The notes under the pieces are model-generated. The model did not search any database, was not told the DNA's origin, and saw only the letters and a list, made by a program, of their open reading frames with translations. Shown piece after piece: positions 1 through 11,007 of a DNA stretch of 45,000 nucleotides (positions within the stretch are counted from its first letter, which is position 1; the number at the start of each line of letters is the position of its first letter). Position numbers and translations under genes: made by a program. This DNA is from Monoplex corrugatus (taxonomy: Eukaryota; Mollusca; Gastropoda; Littorinimorpha; Ranellidae), in assembly GCA_030674185.1 (NCBI GenBank), contig JAPXFY010000026.1, forward strand, positions 51,682,746 through 51,727,745. Reading direction: 5' to 3'.

Positions 1-1193
1 TCACCCTATCCACCAGCATCCTGCATTGTCAGCTATGATAGCAAAGCAACTACTGAACCCTTTCACTCCCTCACCCTATCCACCAGCATCCTGCATTGTC
101 AGCTATGATAGCAAAGCAACTACTGAACCTTTCACTCCCTCACCCTATCCACCAGCATCCTGCATTGTCAGCTATGATAGCAAAGCAACTACTGAACCTT
201 TCACTCCCTCACCCTATCCACCAGCATCCTGCATTGTCAGCTATGATAGCAAAGCAACTACTGAACCTTTCACTCCCTCACCCTATCCACCAGCATCCTG
301 CATTGTCAGCTATGATAGCAAAGCAACTACTGAACCCTTTCACTCCCTCACCCTATCCACCAGCATCCTGCATTGTCAGCTATGATAGCAAAGCAACTAC
401 TGAACCCTTCACTCCCTCACCCTATCCACCAGCATCCTGCATTGTCAGCTATGATAGCAAAGCAACTACTGAACCTTTCACTCCCTCACCCTATCCACAA
501 GCATCCTGCATTGTCAGCTATGATAGCAAAGCAACTACTGAACCTTTCACTCCCTCACCCTATCCACCAGCATCCTGCATTGTCAGCTATGATAGCAAAG
601 CAACTACTGAACCTTTCACTCCCTCACCCTATCCACCAGCATCCTGCATTGTCAGCTATGATAGCAAAGCAACTACTGAACCTTTCACTCCCTCACCCTA
701 TCCACCAGCATCCTGCATTGTCAGCTATGATAGCAAAGCAACTACTGAACCTTTCACTCCCTTACCCTATCCACCAGCATCCTGCATTGTCAGCTATGAT
801 AGCAAAGCAACTACTGAACCTTTCACTCCCTCACCCTATCCACCAGCATCCTGCATTGTCACCTATGATAGCAAAGCAACTACTGAACCTTTCACTCCCT
901 CACCCTATCCACCAGCATCCTGCATTGTCACCTATGATAGCAAAGCAACTACTGAACCTTTCACTCCCTCACCCTATCCACCAACATCCTGCATTGTCAG
1001 CTATGATAGCAAAGCAACTACTGAACCTTTCACTCCCTCACCCTATCCACCAGCATCCTGCATTGTCAGCTATGATAGCAAAGCAACTACTGAACCTTTC
1101 ACTCCCTCACCCTATCCACCAGCATCCTGCATTGTCAGCTATGATAGCAAATCAACTACTGAACCCTTTCACTCCCTCACCCTATCCACCAGC
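1..1193. repeat. 69-bp minisatellite array (about 17 copies)
   Basis: A head-to-tail unit of 69 bp (two copies are 70 bp) runs from the window edge to about 1193, so the array continues to the left. Each unit holds CTCCCTCACCCTATCCACC followed by AGCATCCTGCATTG and a spacer containing ATGATAGCAAAGCAAC. Units differ by only one to three substitutions. Because 69 is divisible by three and the unit has no stop in some frames, the array gives long open frames with a 23-residue period. These have no coding character and should not be annotated as proteins. The unit is homologous to the non-tandem sequence at 11311-11381. Confidence 0.97.
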
Positions 1194-1300
1194 TTCCTGG
1201 AGTGAAAGGTTTAAAAAGCTGGTGGATAGGGTGATGGAGTGAAAGGGTTAAGTTCTTGCAGCTTATGGACAGGCTGCAGGAGTGAAAGAGTTAACCCAGA
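1194..1300. repeat. Inverted partial copies of the minisatellite core
   Basis: Immediately after the 69-bp array the same core appears reversed (AGCTGGTGGATAGGGTGA, then AGTGAAAGGGTTAA), followed by a second diverged reversed copy (GGACAGGCTGCAGGAGTGAAA then GAGTTAACCC). Together with the last direct unit this reconstitutes the palindromic arrangement seen at 11382-11461. The following stretch to about 1538 is unique sequence with no recognisable feature. Confidence 0.85.
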
Positions 1301-1538
1301 CTTAGTACATATCCATCCAACATAGCTCAGACACATCTTGCTAATACATTTCTGACACAGACACACGGACAGAGGGGACACAATCTTCGAATGATATGAA
1401 ACAATTTTCTTTCTTTCCATGTGGAGAGAGTGGGGAAGGGGGAGGGAGGGTGGAGAGGTAAAAATAGCTCCATGAAACTACAAATAAATGTTATCACTCC
1501 CAAGACTGTGCCAGATACTGTGCCTGTATCTTAAATCG

Positions 1539-1595
1539 TGTGTGTGTGTGTGTGTGTGTGTGTGTCGTGTGTGTGTGTGTGTTGTGTGTGTGTGT

Positions 1596-1641
<46 letters not shown>

Positions 1642-1658
1642 TGTGTGTGTGTGAGTGT

Positions 1659-1753
<95 letters not shown>

Positions 1754-1789
1754 TGTGTGGAGTGTGTGTGTGTGTGTGGAGTGTGTGTC

Positions 1790-1850
<61 letters not shown>

Positions 1851-1965
1851 ATGTGTGTGTGTGTGTGTGTATGTGTGTGTGTGTGTGAATGTCTGTGTAA
1901 GTGTCCGTGTGTGTGTGTGTGTATGTGTCTGTGTGTATATGTATGTGTGTTTGTCGTGTGTGTGT

Positions 1966-2056
<91 letters not shown>

Positions 2057-2058
2057 CT
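1539..2058. repeat. (TG)n microsatellite with internal (AT)n
   Basis: Nearly uninterrupted TG dinucleotides with occasional TGTGG or CTGTG variants. A pure (AT) block lies at about 1802-1834 and a short GAGAGA run ends the tract. All Cys-Val-type open frames here are artefacts. Confidence 0.98.
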
Positions 2059-2456
2059 AATCTTCTGTCTGTTTGTCTGTCGCTATCTGTCTGCCTGTAT
2101 GCCTTGCCTGTGTGCTACTTATGTTCTTTCTGTCGGTCTGTCTGTCTTACCGTCTGTCCATCACTATCACTTGTCTTCTATCACCAGTCTTCTGCCTGCC
2201 ACCAGTCTGTCTTTCTGTCTTTCTGACTGGTCTTCTGTCTGTCACTAGTTCTGTGTTTGTCCACCTGTCTGTCTTTATGTCTGTCACTAGTTTTCTGTTA
2301 TCAGTCTTCTGTTTGTCTGTCCGTCGGTCTGACTATCTGTACGCTCTCTCTCTCTCTCTCTCTCTCCCCTCCCTCCCCACCCACTCTCTCTGTGTATGTC
2401 TCCTTTTTGAAATATTGTTTTGATGTTGACACACACACTCTCTCTCTCTCTCTAAC
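2059..2456. repeat. CTGT-rich and (CT)n simple sequence
   Basis: Degenerate CTGT/TCTG tetranucleotides with a (TC)n core near 2343-2370 and CACACA/CTCTCT at 2430-2452. No coding signal is visible. Confidence 0.85.
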
Positions 2457-2459
2457 TGC

Positions 2460-2744
2460 AACACAGCAGGCTCACTTGGTAGAGCTGTGGACTCATGATG
2501 TGATGGCCTGGGTTCGGGCACACCCTGCAACGTCAAAACACTGTGTCTGCTGGCTGCCACTTTGAAAGTTCCAATCATTCTCATGGTGCCAGTGTCTCGA
2601 AAGATCCCCTCACAATGCTCTCCACATTTCAAGATCTTGCCAGTACACACGCTTCAAAGAGTCCGCCAGAGAATTGCTGGCAGATTTGGGTGGATGGCGT
2701 ATTGGCTTGCTGGTGCGCAATGAATCCCTTTTGAAAAAAAAAAC
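2460..2744 (+). mobile_element. tRNA-derived SINE
   Basis: The 5' end looks like a tRNA gene. An A-box-like TCACTTGGTAGAG lies at 2472-2484 and a B-box-like GGTTCGGGCAC at 2511-2521, at the normal tRNA-like spacing for an internal RNA polymerase III promoter. A roughly 200-bp unrelated body follows and ends in a run of A residues at about 2734-2743. This head-body-A-tail layout is that of a tRNA-related SINE in + orientation. It is not a functional tRNA, because no acceptor stem closes around the boxes. The exact 5' end and target-site duplication are not clear. Confidence 0.72.
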
Positions 2745-2981
2745 CCGTGAACTCTGAACTATGTTCGTAAACTACAGGAGAATGGATCCAGTGCTGTTGT
2801 ACTCTCCTCGTGCACAATGTGCACTGCGTATTGTACAACCTCACCAGGCCACAGTTAACTCGCACTGTCAAAACACTAAACTGCTGGTTTAAGGCTGTCC
2901 TCACAATGGCCCCTAGCTATCATTAATACTTGGTTTTATATGACAGCAAAGACACGACCACTCATCATACTCGTTTTACAG

Positions 2982-2982
<1 letters not shown>
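2745..2982. other. Unique intergenic spacer
   Basis: No feature is recognised. The segment lies between the SINE tail and the next TG array. Confidence 0.5.
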
Positions 2983-3053
<71 letters not shown>

Positions 3054-3225
3054 TGTTGTGTGGTGTGTGTATGCGTGTGTGTATGCGGTGGTGTGTGTGT
3101 GCGTGCGTGCGTGCGGCGTCGTTGTGCGTGCGTGTGTGTGCGTGTGTGTGTATGTGCGTGTGTGTATGCGTGTGTGTGTATGCGTGTGTGACTATGTGTG
3201 TGTGTGTGTGCATGTAAGTGTGTGT
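2983..3225. repeat. (TG)n / (TGCG)n microsatellite
   Basis: Pure TG to about 3045, then interrupted TG with GCGTGCGTGC segments, an alternating purine-pyrimidine tract capable in principle of Z-DNA. Confidence 0.97.
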
Positions 3226-3280
3226 GTTCTAACGCTTACGTGTTTTATTTCTTCCTTTATTTTGTTGCTTGAACACAGTG

Positions 3281-3760
3281 TTTGCTTGCCTTTTCCTATT
3301 TCTTTTTAAACATAAGATCTTATGCTTGCCTTTTCATATTTCTTTTTAAACATAAGATCTTATGCTTGCCTTTTCATATTTCTTTTTAAACATAAGATCT
3401 TATGCTTGCCTTTTCATATTTCTTTTTAAACATAAGATCTTATGCTTGCCTTTTCATATTTCTTTTTAAACATAAGATCTTATGCTTGCCTTTTCATATT
3501 TCTTTTTAAACATAAGATCTTATGCTTGCCTTTTCATATTTCTTTTTAAACATAAGATCTTATGCTTGCCTTTTCATATTTCTTTTTAAACATAAGATCT
3601 TATGCTTGCCTTTTCATATTTCTTTTTAAACGTAAGATCTTATGCTTGCCTTTTCATATTTATTTTTAAACATAAGATCTTATACTTGCCTTTTCATATT
3701 TCTTTTTAAACATAAGATCTTATGCTTGCCTTTTCATATTTCTTTTCAAACATAAGATCT
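3281..3760. repeat. 40-bp satellite, exactly 12 units, with a 14-bp palindrome
   Basis: The unit (TATGCTTGCC, TTTTCATATT, TCTTTTTAAA, CATAAGATCT) repeats in perfect 40-bp register for 480 bp with only a few substitutions. The junction of every pair of units makes the perfect palindrome CATAAGATCTTATG. The low divergence implies a recent expansion or active homogenisation. Downstream, 3761-3937 is unique sequence. Confidence 0.98.
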
Positions 3761-3937
3761 TTCAGTTTCACAAAATACAAAAGCACAGATGATACCACTA
3801 TCACAAACTACGTCGATGAATGCACATAATCAACTCATACTGCGACACAAACAAACAAAACAAAACAACCAACAGACAAACAACAGTTGAATCACTGTCA
3901 CAAGTCTGAATATAGAGGCTTACCCATCCCCCCCCCT

Positions 3938-4045
3938 CTCTCTCTCTCTCACACACACATACAATCCATCCCTGTCTCAATCCCTTTGTCTTATACACAT
4001 ATTTATAAACACACTCCTTCTTTCTCTCTCTCTCACACACACACA

Positions 4046-4080
<35 letters not shown>

Positions 4081-4305
4081 GCACACATTCTCCCTCTCTC
4101 TCTCTGTGTATCTATCTATCTGTGTCTCTGTCTCTCTCTCCTAGATCCTTTCTCTCACACACACACACTCTCTGCCTCTACCCCTCTCTCTCTCTTTCTC
4201 TCACACACACTGTCTCTCTCTCTCTTCTCTCTCTCTCTCTCTCTCTCTCCACACACACACACACACACTCTGTCTATCTGTCTCTTTATCTGTCTCCCCT
4301 CTCTC

Positions 4306-4376
<71 letters not shown>
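3938..4376. repeat. Mixed (CT)n/(CA)n pyrimidine-rich microsatellite
   Basis: Alternating CTCTCT and CACACA blocks end in a pure (CA)n of about 65 bp (4312-4375). It is non-coding, although both strands are open in some frames. Confidence 0.96.
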
Positions 4377-4378
<2 letters not shown>

Positions 4379-4461
4379 CCCTGTTTACTCACTTCCAGGT
4401 GTCTACAATCAAATCAAGTGATAAGGATTGCAGGAAGATGGGGGACGGTGGGGGAGAGTAC

Positions 4462-4484
4462 GGGGTGGGTGGGTGGGTGGGTGG
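4462..4484 (+). other. Potential G-quadruplex
   Basis: Six runs of three or four G residues separated by single T residues (GGGGTGGGTGGGTGGGTGGG, then TGG). This fits a very short-loop G-quadruplex. No gene start is visible beside it, so a regulatory role is unsupported. Confidence 0.6.
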
Positions 4485-4559
4485 CGATGACTTGGCGAGC
4501 AAAGAGAGGCTCAACTGTCTGTATCACATGCACAACGACTACAAAGCAATAACATTCTA

Positions 4560-4740
4560 TGGGGTCAGAGGCCATGCAGCACGTAGGTTAAAGATCCCAC
4601 GGCAACAACAGCCTTGTCCTTGGCAAACTTATGCAGTAAAATCCACTTGCACATGTAAACAAAGCCACACAGATTAAAAAAAAAAGAGAGAGAGAGAGAG
4701 AGAGAAGAAGAAAAAGAAGAAGAAAAAGAAGAAGAAGAAA
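4560..4740 (+). mobile_element. SINE 3' fragment with A-rich tail
   Basis: A body fragment containing AAAGATCCCACGGCAACAAC and AAAATCCACTTGCACATG ends at a poly(A) at about 4675-4684, followed by GA/GAA simple sequence. The body resembles a SINE body that I recall from gastropod sequences. That is recognition from memory, not a search. The 5' promoter head is missing. Confidence 0.45.
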
Positions 4741-4913
4741 TATCGGTGCGTACGCGAAATGGACAGATAACCCATGTGCATTTACAGAGACCCAGGCTCT
4801 GGCACACAACTGACAAAGCTGGATGAATAACATGGTATACAGTTTTTTGATGCTGGAAGCCCCAATGATTCTTCACGAAGTCAAGAGGAATTCAAGCCAT
4901 GAAATGGTCAAGC

Positions 4914-4944
4914 CCACAGACATCTATATATCAGATGTCTGTGG
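4914..4944. other. Perfect 12-bp hairpin
   Basis: CCACAGACATCT (4914-4925) and its exact reverse complement AGATGTCTGTGG (4933-4944) flank a 7-nt AT-rich loop. The short motif GGTCAAGCC also occurs on both sides. No gene is adjacent. Confidence 0.7.
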
Positions 4945-5100
4945 TCAAGCCGAGAACCTCGTCTGCCAAGTGATCCAGTTCTGAACTGCTCCTCAAAGTG
5001 CCTGAAGTCTACATAACCAATGGCCATGATCATTAGTTGCTAAGACGCCATCATCCTGGAACTCTCGTAGAAAATGGAACAAAGGAAGAGAACGAATGAG

Positions 5101-5208
5101 AGAACAAAAGAAAGGAAGAAAGAAAAAGAAAGAAAGAAAGAAAGAAAGAAAGAGGAGAAAGAAAGAAAGAAGAAAGAAAGAAAGAAGACGACAACAAAAA
5201 AGAAAGAA
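5101..5208. repeat. (GAAA)n purine tract
   Basis: GAAA/GAAG simple sequence, entirely purine on the + strand apart from a few interruptions. Confidence 0.9.
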
Positions 5209-5998
5209 AATCCACCTTGACCTCAACTCCCGCCACAATCCGTAATGCCCCTTCTCGCTGTTTTCAAACCCCAATCAAAAATATAAGCATATACGTTTCA
5301 GCTACCTTTTCCACCCCGATAACTCAAAACTTACGAACAAGATGATGAAATCATTTTAACAATCTTCCTTTTTCTACAAAAAAAAAAAAAAAAAAGACTG
5401 AAAATGTGTTTCTCAAGGTCACTTCAAGAAGATGAATCCAATGAAGCAAAACGACTTCAAGCCAGGACAATGGCAGACTATCACAAAAGTGAAAACAGAA
5501 TGCAATATTCTCAGAATTTCACACCCCTACCCCCTCAAAAAAAATCTTTTTCTCGTTTACGTTACGTACCTTTCTATTTAAAAAAAAAAAAGAAAAAAAG
5601 ATAGGCTGATTTGGGGCACTTTGGGGGTTTGTGTGACCCTGACCTTGGTGCCCTGATTTCCAAACTGATGCATCGGGAATCCTGAATGGTCAACATCTTT
5701 GACCCAAAAAAGGGAAGAACCAGAAAAAAAAACAACGAAAAAATTGTTTGTATCTGGTGTTTGTTTGTTTGTGATCTTACGTTTGACAAAGGTCCGTTGG
5801 CCAAAAATTTGCGCCTGTCTTGTCTTGTTGTATTAAATACGCGTTCTTATTCTTTTTTCGTGTTTTTTCTTGTTCCTGTTTGCTTGAACGCGGGCAGTCA
5901 CACTTGTTTTGGAATCCAAAAAAGGGAGATTGAAAAAGCAGGATTGTGAATAATTAGTATGTAATACATGTAGCCAGCCTACGGTGGTGATAGTGGTT

Positions 5999-6000
<2 letters not shown>
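5209..6000. other. Unique intergenic region with A-rich runs
   Basis: No gene is recognised. Poly(A) runs at about 5379-5395 and 5579-5600 could be old retroposon tails. A 66-codon frame from 5404 has a protein-like composition over its first half but no identifiable domain and runs into poly-lysine, so I do not call it. Confidence 0.4.
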
Positions 6001-6092
<92 letters not shown>

Positions 6093-6128
6093 AGCGTGCG
6101 TGCGTGCGCACGCGCGCGAGTGTGTGTG
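6001..6128. repeat. (TG)n with GCGTGCGTGC/CGCGCG end
   Basis: Pure TG for about 87 bp, then an alternating CG-rich stretch to about 6128. The segment 6129-6388 is unique sequence without a recognised feature. Confidence 0.95.
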
Positions 6129-6389
6129 TAATACTGATCCAGAGTTAAGGTCACATCAATTCTCGATCAACTCATTCCGTTATGGCGACGGGGTCACGGA
6201 ACAACTTTCAACCCCCAGAAGTACAACGGATAAACAATACAAAACAATAGATAAAAAAAAAATTTTAAAAAGACACAAGGACAATACAGGCAGTCCCCAG
6301 GAAAAGTCGCTCGCTTCATTTTCAACTTGTTTTGAGAAAGTGTGGGTCTATTTCCTGCAATACGAAGATCAGAACAAGTAAACAGACAA

Positions 6390-6518
6390 TGAGTGAGAGT
6401 GAGTGAGTGAGTGAGTGAGTGAGTGAGTGAGTGAGTGAGAGAGAGAGAGAGAGAGAGAGAGAAAACAGACAAACAGACAGACAGGCAGGCAGGCAGGCAG
6501 TCAGAGATACAGAGAGAG

Positions 6519-6572
<54 letters not shown>

Positions 6573-6610
6573 TGACGGAGAGAAAGAGCGACGGAGAGAG
6601 AGAGACAGAG

Positions 6611-6654
<44 letters not shown>

Positions 6655-6685
6655 GAGAGAGAGAGACACACACACACACACACAG

Positions 6686-6745
<60 letters not shown>
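6390..6745. repeat. 350-bp purine-rich (GAGT)n/(GA)n/(CAGG)n block
   Basis: Tetranucleotide GAGT, then GA, CAGA/CAGG, long GA runs and a small CA block at about 6667-6695. The long purine asymmetry is compatible with triplex (H-DNA) formation. It is not coding. Confidence 0.96.
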
Positions 6746-6746
<1 letters not shown>

Positions 6747-6854
6747 AGAGAGAAACATGCTGGAAAGATTTTCTTAACTGTTTCAACCAATGGGAAGGGG
6801 AAACCGAAAGCAACAGTAGTAACTGTTCATCCGTGAATATCTTCCGTGTATACA

Positions 6855-6982
<128 letters not shown>

Positions 6983-7238
6983 CTCTCACTCACACCAAGA
7001 AGATATGGAATCCCCCCCCCCCCTCATATTACAAAACATTCGCTATTCAGACTGTTAAATGAAAAACAGAACAATGATAACATTTAATGCCTGACCCTCT
7101 TCCGCGTGTTAACATTATTACTTTAGACAGGAATTCAACTGACAATTCAATTCTTTTGGACGGGACGTTGTCTCTTCCTTGTACTTAAGTAAATGTTAGT
7201 ACAAACACACACGATCACACAGAATAGAACATCACCTA

Positions 7239-8870
7239 TATGACTCCCTCACCCTATCCAACTGCTTTCTGACTCTCTCACCCTATCCACATCTATATGA
7301 CTCCCTCACCCTATCCAACTGCTTTCTGACTCTCACCCTATCCACCATCTATATGACTCCCTCACCCTATCCACTGAGAGACAGGTTTAGCCAGGTAGCC
7401 ATTATGCCTATCCACATGCTTTCTGACTCCCTCACTCTATCCATCACCTATATGACTCCCTCACCCTATCCAACTCCTTTCTGACTCCCTCACTCTATCC
7501 ATCACCTATATGACTCCCTCACCCTATCCATCACCCATATGACTCCCTCACTCTATCCACCACCCATATGACTCTCACCCTATCCATCATCTATATGACT
7601 CCCTCACCTATCCACCACCTGTATGACTCCCTCACCCTATCCACCACCTGTATGACTCCCTCACCCTATCCACCACCCGTATGAATCCTCACCCCATCCC
7701 CACCCATATGACTCCTTCACCCATCCACCACCTATATGAATCCCTCACCCTATCCACCACCTGTATGACTCCTTCACCTCATCCACCACCTATATGACTC
7801 CCTCACCCTATCCACCACCTGTGTGACTCCATCACCCTATCCACCACTTGTATGACTCCCTCACCCTATTCACGACCCATATGACTCCCTCACCCTATCC
7901 ACACCTATATGACTCCCCCACCCTATCCAACTGTTCTGACTCCCTCACTCTATCCATCACCTACATGACTCCCTCACCCCATCCACCACTTATATGGCTC
8001 CCTCACCCTACCCACCACCTTATGACTCCCTCACCCTATCCACCACCTGTGTGACTCCCTATCCACACCTATGACTCCCTCACTATCCAACTGCTTTCTG
8101 ACTCCCTCACCCTATCCAACTGCTTTCCGACTCCCTCACCATATCCACCACCTATATGACTCCCTTACCCTATCCACTTGCTTTCTGACTACCTCAACCT
8201 ATCCACCACCTATATGACTCCCTCACCCTATCCACCACCTATGACTCCCTCACCCTATCCACATCTATATGACTCCCTCACCTTATCCACCACCTATATG
8301 ACTCCCTCACCTATCCTCCACCTATACAACTCCTCACCCTATCCACCACCTGACTCCCTCACCTATCCACCACCTATATGACTCCCTTACCCTATCCACT
8401 TGCTTTCTGACTACCTCAACCTATCCACCACCTATATGACTCCCTCACCCTATCCACCACCTATATGACTCCCTCACCCTATCCACATCTATATGACTCC
8501 CTCACCTTATCCACCACCTATATGACTCCCTCACCTATCCTCCACCTATACAACTCCCTCACCCTATCCACCACCTGACTCCCTCACCTATCCACCACCT
8601 ATATGACTCCCTCACTCTATCCACCACCTGTATGACTTCCTCACCCTATCCACCACCTGTATGACTTCCTCACCCTAGCCACCACCTGTATGACTTCCTC
8701 ACCCTATCCACCACCTGTATGACTTCCTCACCCTAGCCACCACCTGTATGACTTCCTCACCCTAGCCATGTGTTTTCTGACTCCTCATCCTATCCACCAC
8801 CTATATGACTTCTCACCCTATCCATCACCTTTATGACTCCCTAACTCTTTCTATATATGCTTCCCTCACC
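7239..8870. repeat. 29-bp minisatellite array with higher-order duplication
   Basis: Degenerate units of about 29 bp (range 24-30), typified by ATGACTCCCTCACCCTATCC plus ACCACCTAT or AACTGCTTTCT. The shared core CTCCCTCACCCTATCCACC is the same as in the array at 1-1193 and, reversed, in the array at 32.8-34.3 kb. A 222-bp higher-order block starting at 8161 recurs at 8383 with near-identity, including its idiosyncratic short units. Confidence 0.95.
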
Positions 8871-8974
8871 TTGTCTTTATATGGGAGGTTTACCACCAAT
8901 TCACTCGCCTTCAGCACAAAGCACAGCATTCAATGTAGAACGATGTCAAGCCTTTCCATCCTTCACTAACATTA

Positions 8975-9175
8975 AACATCTTTACCGACGGATCTAAAAT
9001 AAATCAGACAAGGGCGTTGCCTCAGCGGCACTCTGCCCACATGATCCAGACTATCCGTTTTCGAAGCAGACTTCCATATCATGCACTCTTGAACTTACAG
9101 CTGCAGTGCTGGCTCTAAAAATAATCTGCCCGTTATTGAAATGATCGGTCTAGCTGTATGATGAGCCCGACAGCA
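8975..9175 (+). pseudogene. RNase H domain relic of a non-LTR retrotransposon
   Basis: Translation from 8975 gives NIFTDGSK, the first catalytic-aspartate motif of retroelement RNase H. After a frameshift near 9000-9007 the frame continues as KGVASAALCP and then TLELTAAVLALKIICPLL, which holds the second (glutamate) motif and its helix. A DSTS-like stretch near 9168 may be the third motif. No stop-free frame spans the domain and no RT is nearby, so this is a small fossil. It is flanked by the 29-bp array to the left and the 33-bp array to the right. It resembles the RNase H of I/Nimb-type LINEs, such as the element at 13.4-16.7 kb, but is too short to place in a clade. Confidence 0.72.
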
Positions 9176-9290
9176 CCAGTATTGTCTCCAAAAATAGTCT
9201 GCTGATCACATTTTATTAAAAATTTCTTGATCTTCTGTGACTCATTCTCTGCTCTTCAAACCACTGCCAATCGAACATCAACGGTTTTAT

Positions 9291-9660
9291 ACTGCTGTAA
9301 TAAACTGTTAACAGCCATCAGAAACTTCCGTAATAAACTGTTAACTGCTATCAGAAACTTCTGTGATAAACTGTTAACTATCTGAAACTTATGTAATAAA
9401 TTGTTAACTGCCATCAGAAACTTCTGTAATAAACCGTTAACTGCCATCAGAAACTTCTGTAATAAACTGTTAACTGCCATCAGAAACTTATGTAATAAAC
9501 TGTTAACTGCTATCAGAAACTTCTGTAATAAACTGTTAACTGCCATCAGAAACTTCTGTAATAAACTGTTAACTGCCATCAGAAACTTCTGTAATAAACT
9601 GTTAACTGCCATCAGAAACTTCTGTAATAAACTGTTAACTGCCATCAGAAACGATGGTGA
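9291..9660. repeat. 33-bp minisatellite (about 11 copies)
   Basis: The unit contains TAATAAACTGTTAACTGCC and ATCAGAAACTTCTG. The period is 33 bp with occasional 27-bp units. Since 33 is divisible by three, both strands stay open with an 11-residue period, giving spurious frames of 200-240 codons that fuse with the neighbouring CA array. Confidence 0.96.
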
Positions 9661-9736
9661 TAAATTACAGACGTTAAAATGTGTTGTTGGTCTACTAACT
9701 AGTAAATATGCGAATACCAGTATGCTGAGAGTGCAC

Positions 9737-9755
9737 GCGCGCGCCCGCATGCATG

Positions 9756-9818
<63 letters not shown>

Positions 9819-9906
9819 GCACGCGCACACACACAAAAATACACACATACGCACGCGCGCGCACGCACACACACACACACACGTGCACGCACGCACAAAC
9901 ACAAAA

Positions 9907-9973
<67 letters not shown>
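9737..9973. repeat. (CA)n with CG-rich interruptions
   Basis: CA dinucleotides with several CGCACGCGCGCG-type inserts, an alternating purine-pyrimidine tract of about 235 bp. Confidence 0.96.
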
Positions 9974-9977
<4 letters not shown>

Positions 9978-10725
9978 CGCACGTCACAAGTTTCTGTCTC
10001 TATACAGACCTCAAAAGCCATCTTACATACTAAAGGCCTAAAGATTTCTGGCGAAAAAACTGATTCAACCAAACTGATAGAAAACACATTCACAACCGTC
10101 CAGACCAAATTAGGCCCTCCTTTGCATCTGTCTTAACTAATAATTCATATGTTTGTTACAATTCAGGACGGATGCAAAGGCAGACTTACCTGACAGAGAA
10201 GAGGAGGCTTTACTCAACATGTGGCACATTACTGTCTTAGCTAACCAGTAGTTTGTTTGTTTTCTTTGCGTTGTTGCTTTTTTTAAGGGTGGTAGTGGTC
10301 CTGTATTCTCGGGTTTTTTGTTTGTTTGTTTGTTTGGTTTGTTTGTTTGTTTGTTTTTTTAAGCCTTTTTGTTCATGTGAAGTGTGCGTGAGTGTATCCG
10401 TGCGCACTGTTTTGCTCAGAATGCTTTGTGCGTTAGAGTCCAAGGCGACCAACATGATGTGAAATGTCCACATGCAGCGGTTTATTATCCCATAAACATT
10501 TTTATATCATATCAACCGCAGGCAGGGGCAGGCAGGCAGGCAGGCAGGCAGAAAGGAAGACAGACAGACAGACAGACAGACAAGAGTAAGACAAAGGCGA
10601 AGACAGCGGCACAGAAGAATACTGATAGAATCCTATAAGTTGATGTACAGATGTACAGCTATTTTTTTTACATGAAAACCTGTTGTAAACAGACCCACCC
10701 ACCCACACACATATCTATCTATACA
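9974..10725. other. Spacer with small simple repeats
   Basis: No gene is recognised. It holds an inverted pair at 10119-10132 and 10167-10180 (CCTTTGCATCTGTC and its near-exact complement), a GTTT tract at about 10317-10355, and CAGG/CAGA repeats at 10520-10582. Confidence 0.5.
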
Positions 10726-10855
10726 TACAGAGAGAGAGAGAGGTGTAGGTAGATAGGTAGAGAGAGACAGAGACAGAGACAAAGACAGAGAGATGTATGA
10801 AAACCATCTTCAACTGCAGCCCCAAACTAAAACAACATCCAACCTTCACGTCTTT

Positions 10856-10951
<96 letters not shown>

Positions 10952-11007
10952 ATACATACATACATACATACATACATACATACTACATTACATACATACA
11001 TACAACA
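10726..11007. repeat. (GA)n, (CT)n and (CATA)n microsatellites
   Basis: GA-rich at 10726-10795, CT-rich at 10856-10947 and CATA tetranucleotides at 10948-11005. The segment 11008-11304 is unique. Confidence 0.94.

Noticed and set aside
1..1193. CRISPR-like array (direct repeats with spacers)
   Set aside because: The whole 69-bp unit, including the would-be spacer, is conserved between copies. It is a tandem minisatellite in a eukaryotic context.
26..1242. Three overlapping open frames of 119-369 codons with a 23-residue period
   Set aside because: They are products of a stop-free 69-bp minisatellite. There is no independent start context, domain or codon signature.
1488..2248. Cys-Val and His-Thr repeat proteins in TG/CA tracts (also at many other positions)
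   Set aside because: Dinucleotide repeats are open in several frames on both strands. They are simple sequence, not genes.
2460..2530. Functional tRNA gene
   Set aside because: A- and B-box-like motifs are present, but no complete cloverleaf or acceptor stem is seen, and a SINE body with an A tail follows.
5404..5604. Possible protein fragment RLQARTMADYHKSENRMQ
   Set aside because: The composition looks protein-like, but I cannot tie it to a family, and it runs into poly-lysine from an A-run. Insufficient support.
9256..9987. 243-codon minus-strand frame joining a KFLMAVNSLLQ-type repeat to a Cys-Val tract
   Set aside because: Fusion of a 33-bp minisatellite with a CA microsatellite. No gene features.
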